Assembly: GCA_945869725.1 (NCBI GenBank)
Contig: CAMBPO010000030.1
Coordinates: 1 to 34,309, forward strand
Length of the DNA: 34,309 nucleotides
Source of the DNA: Klebsiella pneumoniae
GTDB taxonomy: Bacteria > Pseudomonadota > Gammaproteobacteria > Pseudomonadales > Pseudohongiellaceae
Direction of reading: 5' to 3'
Positions 1-7,327 of this stretch are shown here, in pieces (the stretch's first letter is position 1; every line of letters starts with the position of its first letter). A model generated the notes under the pieces. The model saw only the letters and a list, made by a program, of their open reading frames with translations, was not told the origin of the DNA and searched no databases. Position numbers and translations under genes: made by a program.

Positions 1-641
1 CGCACTGCGCCGTTGAGCGCCCGCGACTGCTCGGTACCGGCCGCGGCTTCCACGCGCCCTGTGACGGCATCTTCGGGTTCGCTGCTGAGCCCGGCCGCCG
101 CCAGACCACTGCGGGTAAAAATCTGAATGACCCCGCCGATGGCATCTGCGCCGTAAACGCTGGACTGCGCGCCGCGAATCACTTCAATACGTTCGATATG
201 ACTGATCGGGATATGCTCCAGACGCGCAGCGCCTTCGCTGGCGGTGTTCAGTCGGACGCCATCCAGCAGAATCAGCGTGTGGTTGGAATTGCTGCCGCGC
301 AAAAACAGGCTGGTCTGCGCGCCGTCAACACCTGTTCGTGCCAACTGCAATCCGGGAACCGAGCGTAACAGATCAAACAGGCTGCCCGCAGCGCTCTGAT
401 TGATGAACTCCCGGTCCAGCAGGGTGTGGGCGTTCAGGGTATCGCTGGAAAACTGAGAAAAGCGGTTGGCGGTCACCAGCAGTTCTTGCAAGGGGGGTTC
501 TGCACCTTGGGCGGATACCCCGATTGGCAACATCGCGGCCGCCAGGCACAAGCTAACTGCGGGTTTACACCTGGCACGTTCCAATAATAGGCGAGCAGGC
601 AACAAGGCGTGGTTTAAAGACTTTGAGTGTGCATATTTCAT
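1..641 (-). CDS. btuB: TonB-dependent cobalamin receptor, BtuB-like (N-terminal part, runs off the window)
   Basis: Outer-membrane TonB-dependent receptor, probably for vitamin B12 uptake. The frame is open from 641 to the window edge, so only about 213 residues (signal peptide and plug) are present. The start MKYAHSK at 641 is preferred because GAGG lies 8 nt upstream; in-frame ATGs at 659 and 647 have no properly spaced ribosome-binding site. A signal peptide ends near GVSAQG and is followed by a TonB-box-like ELLVTANRFSQ, close to the BtuB type. Plug motifs follow: LFDLLRSVPGLQL, FLRGSNSNHTLILLDGVRLN, and IERIEVIRGAQSSVYGADAIGG. The cobalamin riboswitch upstream on the same strand supports the substrate call. 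The barrel is missing, so specificity rests on the riboswitch plus plug similarity. Alternative: another corrinoid or siderophore receptor. Confidence 0.9.
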   Translation of the reverse strand, partial: MKYAHSKSLNHALLPARLLLERARCKPAVSLCLAAAMLPIGVSAQGAEPPLQELLVTANRFSQFSSDTLNAHTLLDREFINQSAAGSLFDLLRSVPGLQLARTGVDGAQTSLFLRGSNSNHTLILLDGVRLNTASEGAARLEHIPISHIERIEVIRGAQSSVYGADAIGGVIQIFTRSGLAAAGLSSEPEDAVTGRVEAAAGTEQSRALNGAV

Positions 642-814
642 TCGCATAACCTCATTCATGCTCGCACCCGAGCACGAAAAAACAGATGATATGCGCCACG
701 ATGGCAGTCGAATAAGAACGTGCGGAATGCGCGTTGCCGATGCAGGCGCAGCGACAACACATCTGACAACACTCAACTGAATCGCATCAACTGCCCACCG
801 CAGCGCGTTCTTGT
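642..814 (-). other. btuB leader between the riboswitch aptamer and the start codon
   Basis: This untranslated stretch of about 170 nt joins the aptamer to btuB and must hold the expression platform. Visible elements are a perfect small stem GCTCG-GGTG-CGAGC (minus strand, 673-660) ending just before the GAGG ribosome-binding site at 653-650, and a run of six T (minus strand) a few bases upstream of it. I see no GC-rich hairpin directly followed by T's, so control by sequestering the ribosome-binding site is more likely than an intrinsic terminator; that is inference. The plus-strand open frames here show no coding features I trust. Confidence 0.5.
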
Positions 815-1065
815 GCAGCAGGCCGGTCTCCGGGCTCACAAGTTGGCACCGACACAGCAGCCATCAATGATGATTGTTATGTCGCGAGCCTTTGATCTGT
901 CGCCTTCCCATCCCTTAAGGACAGTGGCATCTGACAGCTCAGACTTGTTTACCGTTGCGGGGGCAGCGCCGGCGTTGGCAGTATTCTTGAGACAAGTCTC
1001 CATACCGCACCGGCTTCCCGTTTAATTTTTCGCTGTGCTTTCCTGCGCAGCGTCAAACACCTGAA
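815..1065 (-). promoter_or_regulatory. Cobalamin (adenosylcobalamin) riboswitch
   Basis: Read on the minus strand, the conserved blocks of the cobalamin riboswitch appear in order: AGGTG plus a GC stem (about 1063-1040), GGGAAGCCGGTG (1019-1008), GCCCCCGCAACGGT (964-951), GCCACTG (928-922), GGGAAGGCG (909-901) and the B12 box AGCCCGGAGACCGGCC (836-821). Spacing and order match the family. It lies upstream of a BtuB-type receptor on the same strand, the classical target; binding of the cofactor would lower receptor expression. Exact ends of the outer stem are approximate. Confidence 0.95.
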
Positions 1066-1073
1066 GCGGGATT

Positions 1074-1102
1074 ACTTTAGGCGATGAAGTGGATTTATGC
1101 AA
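1074..1102 (-). promoter_or_regulatory. Candidate sigma-70 promoter for the btuB riboswitch transcript
   Basis: On the minus strand TTGCAT (1102-1097) and TAAAGT (1079-1074) are separated by exactly 17 nt. Each matches four of six consensus positions. A transcript starting about 7 nt downstream would begin just before the first riboswitch block, which is where it should. No start site has been measured. Confidence 0.4.
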
Positions 1103-1179
1103 GGCTGGTCATGTAGCTGTCTGAGTAGTCAGGCTATACTCGCATCCATCAAAAGTCCTGGCAGGGAGAAAACGCCGTC

Positions 1180-3093
1180 ATGTTGTGGTCCAGATTTCAG
1201 CGCTGGCGTTATGGAGCCGCCGAACGGCAAGGGATTTCCCTTAACCGAGAGGATACCGAGCGGCTGGATCAGCTGGCGCGCAGCGTCCGGCGCGTGCGTA
1301 TCTCCCGCAGTCTGTTGGGTCTGGCGTGGACTGCAGGGCCGGTTACCGCATTGGGTCTTTACGGCGGTTATTACATCGGATACGGCCAGCTGCCCAGTAA
1401 TCAGCAGCTCATTTATTTTGTCAGTTTTACCGTGCTCAGTGGCCTGATTGCGCTGGCTGCCAAAGTCTTTTATGACGGTACCTGGGGATACCGTAATGAG
1501 CGTTCCCAGCAGTCTGTTGTTGAGGTGACTGACAAATTGGGCGACCTGATTCTGTCGGTGCGTAACCTGATTGTGCAAAGCCTGGATGGGGATGCCCGGC
1601 AGCGGGAATCTGCCACACAATTGTTGCAGCGCGTGGGTCTGTCACCCTCCGGTATCCGTGATGCAGTGATGCAGTTGACTGGTAACAGTGAGTTGGCCGA
1701 GCTGCTGGCGCACATTGATAACTATCGCAGAGCGGGGTTAAGCACTCGCATCCGCGAACTGCACGATAGCACCGGCATTCGACCGGACTCCAGCATCGAG
1801 GCGCTGCGCCTGCTGTCGCCGAACGCTGCCGAGGTGTTGCGCCTGCGCTTTAACGGCGATATTGCCCGCTTGCGCCATGGCATGCCCAGAGCCGAGCATT
1901 TTATTGCGCGTGTGCTGGCCGCTATCGAGCAAGACAACCTGCAGCTGATTACCATGCAAGATGTTGAATCCATGCTGACACTGGCCTTTGAACTGATCAA
2001 TGGCCGCGAAATCCCCATGTTGATTTTTGACTATCGCGGACGCTGGCGACTGGCGGCGGCGCTTGATCGTATGGAGCGCAGGCGCAGCCGTTACCGCATC
2101 GCCCAGGCGGCGGGCAGTAATCGTGTGCGCAGTCTGGCCACGTGGCTGATCGAAGTCGATCTGATGTCCTACGACGAAGTCCCCGAGGGCATTAGCTCCG
2201 GCGAGCTAATTGAGCGTGTTGTGGTTGCGCTTGACCGGCTGGCCGAACGCTTGCAGGCGCTGGCGCAGGCCGTTGATGCGGGTGTTGTTGATCAGTATCA
2301 GGCGCTGCGTCAGCTGGCAGAAAAAATGATCAACGCACTGCGCCTGTATCGGTATGCACACGACACTTTTCTGCGCACAGGTGAGTTACATGCCGAGTTC
2401 CAGCAGGCTGCAGCCAGCTGGAATACATTACTGGATCAAAGTCAGTTACCCACCGAGCAGTTGCAAGTAGGGCCGCGCGGCCGTGGTGTGCATATTCTGG
2501 AAAAAATTGTGCAGCTCAATGACGATGAGCGTATGGAAGTTTGCGAGCATATCGGGCGTTACCTGCGCTCCCAACATCTGGAGTCGCATGAAACCAAGGG
2601 GCTGTTCGAGCGGCGCAGTGATCGGGATTATCCATTGACCTTTGAAAGTGCCAGGCGTCTGGCGATTGAAGTGGCTCTGGCGCTAGAGCCTCATGTCCAT
2701 CTGTCGTACCCGGAGATTCAGCGTGGTATTGGCGCAACCTATGCCAGTTATCTGGGAGACCTGGAACCCGGCATGAGCGCCCGCGAAAAACGCACCATTG
2801 CCGAAGCCGTGGCGCAGGACGTCGAAGAGGACATGAGTGAGGCGGCCGAGCATCTGGCGTCAGCACTGGTGCGTCATTATCGGGTCCGTCTGAATGAGGA
2901 CGCCTGCCGGTTCTTGCACGAAACGTATGGAGCGCGTCAGTCGGTGCTGGCGCAATTGACGGAGCAGCAAAGTGCCCAGTCAGCCAGCCATAGTCCGCTG
3001 ACGGCACCACCGGCGACAGTGCCGCCGGCGCAGCGTCGCTGGTACCGAAGCCTGGTACTGGCCAGGCGTCTGGTAACCGAGTTGCGCGAATAA
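1180..3093 (+). CDS. Uncharacterised two-TM, mostly helical membrane protein
   Basis: Product of 637 residues whose family I do not recognise. Two hydrophobic segments at about residues 44-68 (ISRSLLGLAWTAGPV...) and 77-97 (QLIYFVSFTVLSGLIALAAK) suggest an inner-membrane hairpin, with basic residues before TM1. The remaining ~540 residues are Arg/Leu/Ala/Glu-rich and look alpha-helical and soluble, with no nucleotide-binding or catalytic motif that I can identify. The C-terminus is a low-complexity Ala/Pro/Gln stretch ending in a basic segment. Start ATG at 1180 has AGGGAG about 11 nt upstream. The gene is divergent from the btuB riboswitch promoter and convergent with the GST gene (14 nt between stops). 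Length, coherent frame and codon use make it a real gene; its role is unknown. Confidence 0.85.
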   Translation: MLWSRFQRWRYGAAERQGISLNREDTERLDQLARSVRRVRISRSLLGLAWTAGPVTALGLYGGYYIGYGQLPSNQQLIYFVSFTVLSGLIALAAKVFYDGTWGYRNERSQQSVVEVTDKLGDLILSVRNLIVQSLDGDARQRESATQLLQRVGLSPSGIRDAVMQLTGNSELAELLAHIDNYRRAGLSTRIRELHDSTGIRPDSSIEALRLLSPNAAEVLRLRFNGDIARLRHGMPRAEHFIARVLAAIEQDNLQLITMQDVESMLTLAFELINGREIPMLIFDYRGRWRLAAALDRMERRRSRYRIAQAAGSNRVRSLATWLIEVDLMSYDEVPEGISSGELIERVVVALDRLAERLQALAQAVDAGVVDQYQALRQLAEKMINALRLYRYAHDTFLRTGELHAEFQQAAASWNTLLDQSQLPTEQLQVGPRGRGVHILEKIVQLNDDERMEVCEHIGRYLRSQHLESHETKGLFERRSDRDYPLTFESARRLAIEVALALEPHVHLSYPEIQRGIGATYASYLGDLEPGMSAREKRTIAEAVAQDVEEDMSEAAEHLASALVRHYRVRLNEDACRFLHETYGARQSVLAQLTEQQSAQSASHSPLTAPPATVPPAQRRWYRSLVLARRLVTELRE

Positions 3094-3107
3094 TGTGGCA
3101 GTGCTGA

Positions 3108-3725
3108 TCAGGCCTGGGCCGAAGGGCGTGCGGACACTCTGTCATACCAGGCCTGCAGGTTGACTTGTTCCGGTTTGATGCGTTGGCGGATGACCCGATT
3201 GAAGTCAACGGTGCACAACGCGTTAATGTCAGCTGCGCTAAAGTGGTCGCCCATGATGAACTGCTTGTCAGCCAGATGCTGATCCAGGAAATCGAAAAAG
3301 CGTGCTGCCTGCTGTTTACACTCTTCGCCCCACTCCGGGAACGGCGTCATCCGGTCTTTGAAGTAGCCGGTGGTGTGCTGAAAGCCCATGCCGGTCGGCA
3401 CCATAAAATAAAAATCTATCCAGCGCAGCCACTGATCTATCTGAGCTTTTTCCAGTGGTGTGCGTCCCAACATGGGCGGACTGTCCGGAAAGGCTTCTTC
3501 AAAATAACGACAGATCGCCATGGTTTCGCTGACACAGTCACCGCTGTCCAACTCCAGCATGGGCACTTTTTTCATGGGGTTTTTAGCAACAAACGCAGGT
3601 GTCAGATTGTCACCGCGTTGCAGATCCATCTGAATCATTTCAACCTGATCAAGCAGGCCTTTTTCAGCCAGAAAAATTCTGACGCGACGCGGATTGGGCG
3701 CGGTCTTTGTCTCAAACAATTTCAT
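3108..3725 (-). CDS. Glutathione S-transferase family protein
   Basis: Cytosolic GST-fold protein of 205 residues. An N-terminal thioredoxin-like domain starts MKLFETKTAPNPRRVRIFLAEKG and contains the cis-proline region KKVPMLELDSG and the glutathione-contacting CVSETMAICRYFEE. The all-helical C-terminal domain follows, with the conserved GDHFSAADINALCTVDF segment. Start ATG at 3725 is chosen because GGAG lies about 9 nt upstream and the fold begins there; an in-frame start at 3752 would add nine unrelated residues. It lies 32 nt downstream of the DUF3047 gene on the same strand, so co-transcription is likely. Substrate cannot be told from sequence; detoxification is the general family role. 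Confidence 0.9.
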   Translation of the reverse strand: MKLFETKTAPNPRRVRIFLAEKGLLDQVEMIQMDLQRGDNLTPAFVAKNPMKKVPMLELDSGDCVSETMAICRYFEEAFPDSPPMLGRTPLEKAQIDQWLRWIDFYFMVPTGMGFQHTTGYFKDRMTPFPEWGEECKQQAARFFDFLDQHLADKQFIMGDHFSAADINALCTVDFNRVIRQRIKPEQVNLQAWYDRVSARPSAQA

Positions 3726-3757
3726 CGTGGTGCTCTCCGGTAGAACGCGCATCCTGA

Positions 3758-4444
3758 TCAGTCGGCAGACTCACATTGCCCCTGACTGTTGCGCGAGGTG
3801 AACCGGAGTGTCGCATAGGCCGCATTTAACTGGCTACCACTGTCATCGCCGTCAGTCATGATGGCAATACCGTCAAGCTCGGTAATCGCTTCTCCAAACG
3901 CTTGTTGCCAGTCCTGCTGGATGTCGCGGCTGTGCGATTGCCACTGGTTCGCCAAGGTGTTGCCAGTGTTGAGTGCCCACATCTGGGCATTGTCGCCAGC
4001 ATAGGCGTTTGCCCAGCGCGTGTTGACCGGCTGATTGGCGGACCAGACATAGTTGATGGTTTTGGCGCGCCAGAACCGCAGTCCGCCGCTGCGCACGACG
4101 TAGACGCGGGCTGCGTAATCATCGCCAGTTTTGCTTTGTTCAGCCAGCGTGTCGGGGCCGGTGGCGTCGATACGCCAGCGCCAGTGCAGACAAGGGGTCT
4201 GCTGCAGATCAATGCGGCCTTGCCGGTAAAACGCACTGGCAGTGCCGGCTGCGGTTGCAGTCAGGATGGTGTCACCATCCTCTGGTATAGGCAGGTAACG
4301 GGTTTCTCCGCTGAACGATCGCGACTCCCAGCGCTTGAAGTCACTGACATCCAGTGTCGACATCGACGTTGGTTGCGCTTGCAAAGGCACTGACAGCGGC
4401 AACAACAGGCAAAATATCACGCTCGGTTTCAGGGTTCGTGGCAT
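3758..4444 (-). CDS. DUF3047 family exported protein
   Basis: Product of 228 residues with a signal peptide (MPRTLKPSVIFCLLLPLSVPLQAQ, cleaved after about residue 24), so periplasmic or exported. The body fits DUF3047: CLHWRWRID, the GDDYAARVYVV segment, FWRAKTINYVWSANQPVNTRWANAYA, and a C-terminal ITELDGIAIMTDGDDSGSQLNAAYATLRF, a likely beta-rich fold. The biochemical function of the family is not known to me. The start lies only 5 nt after the stop of the yip1 remnant, and the GST gene follows, so the original upstream context of this operon has been replaced by a pseudogene. Its promoter may therefore be lost or may come from the remnant cco promoter; that is inference. Confidence 0.8.
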   Translation of the reverse strand: MPRTLKPSVIFCLLLPLSVPLQAQPTSMSTLDVSDFKRWESRSFSGETRYLPIPEDGDTILTATAAGTASAFYRQGRIDLQQTPCLHWRWRIDATGPDTLAEQSKTGDDYAARVYVVRSGGLRFWRAKTINYVWSANQPVNTRWANAYAGDNAQMWALNTGNTLANQWQSHSRDIQQDWQQAFGEAITELDGIAIMTDGDDSGSQLNAAYATLRFTSRNSQGQCESAD

Positions 4445-4449
4445 GTTTC

Positions 4450-4747
4450 TCAGTCAGTAAAAATTGGTGAAAATCCCATCTCCCACAGGAAAACGGTCAG
4501 CCCCATCAGCGACACCATCAGTACCAGTGCGACAGCAACCGTTGCGCTGGCAAACAGAAATCCGCGTTCTTTTGGCATGTCGTAGACGATGGGTATGCCA
4601 ATATAGAGCAAATAGATTGTGTAAGCAGCCGCTAATGTACCCAGTAACATATCAAGCCACAGGTTAGGATAAAAGCCTGTTAACCCAACCACGAACATGG
4701 GAGCACACATGTACGCAGCAACTCCGATGGCATGTGTCGCATCATCA
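4450..4747 (-). pseudogene. 3' fragment of a Yip1-family membrane protein gene
   Basis: From about ADDATHAIGVAAYMCAPMF onward the translation matches the C-terminal half of bacterial Yip1-domain proteins, with membrane segments around APMFVVGLTGFYPNLWLDML, TLAAAYTIYLLYIGIPIV and VAVALVLMVSLMGLTVFLW, ending FSPIFTD. A complete family member is about 200 residues; the N-terminal half is missing. The open frame continues upstream to 4803 only by chance, because there it reads out-of-frame ccoN sequence (MPALLMRWCSGG...). The intact 3' end lies 5 nt from the DUF3047 start, suggesting the two genes once formed an operon. A truncated product could still be made but would lack half the domain. Confidence 0.75.
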
Positions 4748-5083
4748 GCCAACAGCGTTATGTCCTCACCACCGCTGCACCATCGCATCAACAGTGCCGG
4801 CATAAATCGGGAATGACTTGGTCAGAGTCACCGGAACCGCAAGATTACTGACGATATGCGAGATGGCAACAGTGATGAAAAATGCCGATAAAAACCAGTT
4901 GGCCATGTAAATATGTTTTTGCTCGTGTTTTATGATGGTGTAAAAACATGATCGCATAAGCCACCCACGCCACCGCAATGAGGATCCCGACTGCCATGCC
5001 GATGATGCCCCAAGAGACTGTGGCCAGAGCAAATTGATGCACAACCTTTTAGTTATATACAGGTTTACTGTGTTGCTTGTCAT
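4748..5083 (-). pseudogene. ccoN: Decayed, internally deleted 5' part of ccoN (cbb3 oxidase subunit I)
   Basis: Three frames together read as cbb3-oxidase subunit I. The ATG at 5083 gives MTSNTVNLY; after a 2-nt (TA) insertion a second frame gives YN-stop-KVVHQFALATVSWGIIGMAVGILIA, the start of CcoN with TAA replacing the Tyr of YNYKVV. The sequence then jumps to VAWVAYAIMF, which in intact CcoN lies more than 100 residues further on, so there is an internal deletion near 4970-4980. A frameshift near 4940 leads to YTIIKHEQKHIYMANWF and SNLAVPVTLTKSFPIYAG. DAMVQRW is followed by TGA in place of the conserved Tyr, and GHNAVG ends the homology at 4748, where yip1 sequence begins. The lesions make it non-functional as an oxidase subunit. 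Confidence 0.8.
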
Positions 5084-5284
5084 TATAGAACAGTCAGTAT
5101 GTTTTTTTGATACAAATGGCAATAAACCGGGGATTGCAGGCAACAGAAAAGTTACGTCGGGATTGCGAGTTGAATCCTGGAAATTCGGGACCTGATGCCG
5201 GCGTGCAAAATGGATTGTTGTTGGCTTGTCAGCATCGACACGGCACTAGGCTGCGAATGGATCAACCGTCAGGTTTTTTGGGTG

Positions 5285-5298
5285 TTGATCTGGATCAG
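5285..5298 (-). promoter_or_regulatory. FNR/ANR-like binding site of the former cco promoter
   Basis: On the plus strand the 14-mer TTGATCTGGATCAG matches the FNR/ANR consensus TTGAT-N4-ATCAA at 9 of 10 defined positions. It lies about 200 nt upstream of the ccoN remnant start. cbb3 oxidase operons are classical FNR/ANR targets, so this is most likely a relic of the original control region. Whether it still drives transcription towards yip1-DUF3047-GST is unknown. Confidence 0.6.
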
Positions 5299-5318
5299 TG
5301 CTCAAGGCAGGAAGGGGG

Positions 5319-5444
5319 ATGCTGAGTAGTGATTGCGTGCCTTGGGACACAGTGCTGAACGACGCGCTGGCCATACCGGGTGTTTCCAATCGCTCCGAGG
5401 TGACGCTGGAGGCGATACGCCTCGGATTGATTGATGTTAACTAA
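5319..5444 (+). CDS. Possible 41-residue small protein (unrecognised)
   Basis: The frame reads MLSSDCVPWDTVLNDALAI and ends EAIRLGLIDVN. A purine-rich AGGAAGGGGG directly precedes the ATG, although its spacing is tight for a ribosome-binding site. The amino-acid composition looks protein-like, but there is no recognisable family, and an in-frame stop lies about 30 nt upstream of the ATG. It ends 3 nt before the helicase stop on the opposite strand. It could also be the C-terminal scrap of a lost gene. Low confidence. Confidence 0.25.
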   Translation: MLSSDCVPWDTVLNDALAIPGVSNRSEVTLEAIRLGLIDVN

Positions 5445-5447
5445 GCC

Positions 5448-7049
5448 TTACCACACCGTGACAACGCGAGTGCCTTCCTTGCGCTGCGGATTGCTTTTGC
5501 GTTGTGGTGCTGGTGCTGGTGCAGGCGCTGCCTGGTTGCCGCGTGACTGATACAGACGTTCCTGATCAACACTGTCCGGTGTCGGGCGAATACCCACGTG
5601 TCGGGTTTGAGCGGCGGCTGCTCCATCGCGGCGCGTGCCTCGACTGAAGGGTTTGTCAGCATCAAAATTTCCACGTTGTGGCGTGCGTTGCTGACCGGAT
5701 TCTGAGCTGCGAGGTGCGCTTGTGCGTGCTGCGCCGCTGCTGGTTCGTGCCGGACCGTTACTGGTGCGCGCCGTGCCGCTGCTGGTGCGCGCGGACGTGC
5801 TGCTGGTGCGGGGATTGGCACTGCGTCCACCGTCATTGCGGCTCTGACTGCGCGCCTGACGTTCGGCCATGGCACGACGCGGTGCCTCGATACCTTCCTT
5901 TTCGTCCTGAGCGCGTTCACGCTGCTCGAAGCCGGGCAAAACGTCGAGTTGAAGACGGGTTTTAAGCACTTTCTCAATCTGTTTCAGTTGTTTGGTCTGG
6001 TCGGCGCTGACCAGTGAAATCGCTTGTCCTTCTGAGCCCGCGCGAGCGGTACGGCCAATGCGGTGTACGTAATCTTCCGGCACGTCAGGCAGGTCATAAT
6101 TGATGACGTGTGGCAGTTGGTCAATGTCGATGCCGCGGGCTGCAATGTCTGTTGCCACCAGCACTTGCAGTTCGTTATTTTTGAACTGATGCAAGACTTT
6201 GGTGCGCTGAGCCTGGCTTTTGTTGCCGTGAATGGCGGCCGCCTGTATGCCATCCTTTTCCAGCAATTGCACCAGCTTGTTGGCACCATGTTTTGTGCGG
6301 CTGAACACCAGTACTTGGTACCAGCTGTTGGTACGGATCAGGTGGCTGAGCAGCTCAGTCTTGCGCGATTTGTCCACAGGATGCAGAGTCTGAGTGACAC
6401 GATCTGCCGTGGTGTTCATGGGAGCAACACTGATTTGCACAGGATTGTGCAGCAGGCCGCGCGCCAGCTCCTGAATCTCACCGGAAAAGGTTGCCGAGAA
6501 CAGCAGGTTCTGCCGTTTTTTGGGCAGCATCGCCAGCACTTTTTTGATGTCTTTGATGAAGCCCATGTCCAGCATGCGGTCAGCTTCATCCAGTATCAGT
6601 ATCTCGACTTTGTCGAATTTCACCGCATTTTGTTGATGCAGATCCAGCAGTCGGCCGGGTGTGGCAACCAGAATGTCCAGGCCACCACGCAGAATCATCA
6701 TCTGAGGGTTGATTTTTACGCCGCCGAAAACCACGGCAGAGCGGATTTTCATGTACTTGCCATAGGTCTTGATACTGTCGTGCACCTGAGCCGCGAGTTC
6801 GCGGGTTGGGGTCAGTATCAATGCGCGGATCTGACCATTACTGGTGCGTTCGCCGCCTTCCAGTTTCTGCAGCAACGGCAGGGTAAAACCGGCGGTTTTG
6901 CCGGTACCTGTCTGTGCAGAGGCCATCAGGTCACCACCAGCCAGAATGGCGGGGATTGCTTGTACCTGTATCGGCGTTGCTTCGGTGTATTGTTGGTCGG
7001 AAACAGCTTTTAGCAGGGCTTCTGATAAGCCCAGATTTGCAAAACTCAT
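5448..7049 (-). CDS. rhlE: DEAD-box ATP-dependent RNA helicase, RhlE type
   Basis: Cytoplasmic RNA helicase of 533 residues acting in RNA remodelling, ribosome assembly or decay. All DEAD-box motifs are present: the Q-motif region with F3 and [17 protein letters not shown] (45-52), PTRELAAQ (81-88), [14 protein letters not shown] (154-157), [25 protein letters not shown] and [10 protein letters not shown]. The start [16 protein letters not shown] at 7049 is preferred: AAGGA lies about 6 nt upstream and the family begins here; the open frame upstream to 7199 is non-family sequence. After the helicase core comes a ~140-residue Arg/Ser/Thr/Ala-rich basic tail with tandem RTSSG-type repeats, ending in basic [16 protein letters not shown]. 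Such tails bind RNA non-specifically. RhlE versus another DEAD-box subtype is judged from the core and the basic tail. Confidence 0.92.
   Translation of the reverse strand: MSFANLGLSEALLKAVSDQQYTEATPIQVQAIPAILAGGDLMASAQTGTGKTAGFTLPLLQKLEGGERTSNGQIRALILTPTRELAAQVHDSIKTYGKYMKIRSAVVFGGVKINPQMMILRGGLDILVATPGRLLDLHQQNAVKFDKVEILILDEADRMLDMGFIKDIKKVLAMLPKKRQNLLFSATFSGEIQELARGLLHNPVQISVAPMNTTADRVTQTLHPVDKSRKTELLSHLIRTNSWYQVLVFSRTKHGANKLVQLLEKDGIQAAAIHGNKSQAQRTKVLHQFKNNELQVLVATDIAARGIDIDQLPHVINYDLPDVPEDYVHRIGRTARAGSEGQAISLVSADQTKQLKQIEKVLKTRLQLDVLPGFEQRERAQDEKEGIEAPRRAMAERQARSQSRNDGGRSANPRTSSTSARTSSGTARTSNGPARTSSGAARTSAPRSSESGQQRTPQRGNFDADKPFSRGTRRDGAAAAQTRHVGIRPTPDSVDQERLYQSRGNQAAPAPAPAPQRKSNPQRKEGTRVVTVW
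5711..5820 (-). repeat. 21-nt tandem repeats coding the RTSSG tail of RhlE
   Basis: About five in-frame units of 21 nt encode heptads of the form (x)[40 protein letters not shown]. Copies differ at a few bases. The 7-residue period and in-frame units suggest expansion by slippage within a disordered RNA-binding tail. Boundaries are approximate. Confidence 0.75.
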
Positions 7050-7327
7050 TGATATCCTTGAAGGGTGCACAGCGCACCAAATCGGGTGACCTCTATCACA
7101 AATTCCCTTGAATTGTATGTTCGCGGGAAAAGCTGGACTCGGGCCGGTGGTACTGCGAATGCCTGTAGCAGGCTGAACGTTACGTTCGAAGGAGGGCACT
7201 TTAGCACACGATCAGCTGACTGGACAGCTACAATACGGCGAAGCGAGCCAAAAGGCATTGCCATCGCAGGCGGTTTTTAAGTAACTTACCTACTTCATAT
7301 TTGTAAAATCGCACGAGAATTTCAATA

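Larger units (their letters stand above)
5084..5447. other. Gene-poor interval upstream of the ccoN remnant
   Basis: This 364-nt interval separates the ccoN remnant from the stop of the helicase gene. It holds an FNR/ANR-like box (5285-5298) consistent with a former cco promoter reading to the left, and one small plus-strand frame (5319-5444) listed separately. A longer plus-strand open frame (5107-5325) has no coding character I can recognise. No RNA gene was seen. Confidence 0.6.

Noticed and set aside
466..1025. Plus-strand frames over btuB and the riboswitch
   Set aside because: They run antisense to a clear TonB receptor gene and a conserved riboswitch and have no protein-family features.
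4450..4803. 117-residue open frame as an intact small membrane protein
   Set aside because: The first ~20 residues are ccoN sequence read in another frame; only the rest is Yip1, lacking its N-terminal half. It is treated as a pseudogene fragment.
5107..5325. 72-residue plus-strand frame upstream of the ccoN remnant
   Set aside because: No recognisable motif, and it overlaps the former cco control region including the FNR-like box.
6063..7013. 316-residue plus-strand frame opposite the helicase
   Set aside because: Antisense shadow of the RhlE gene; composition rich in His, Gln and Cys without any family motif.
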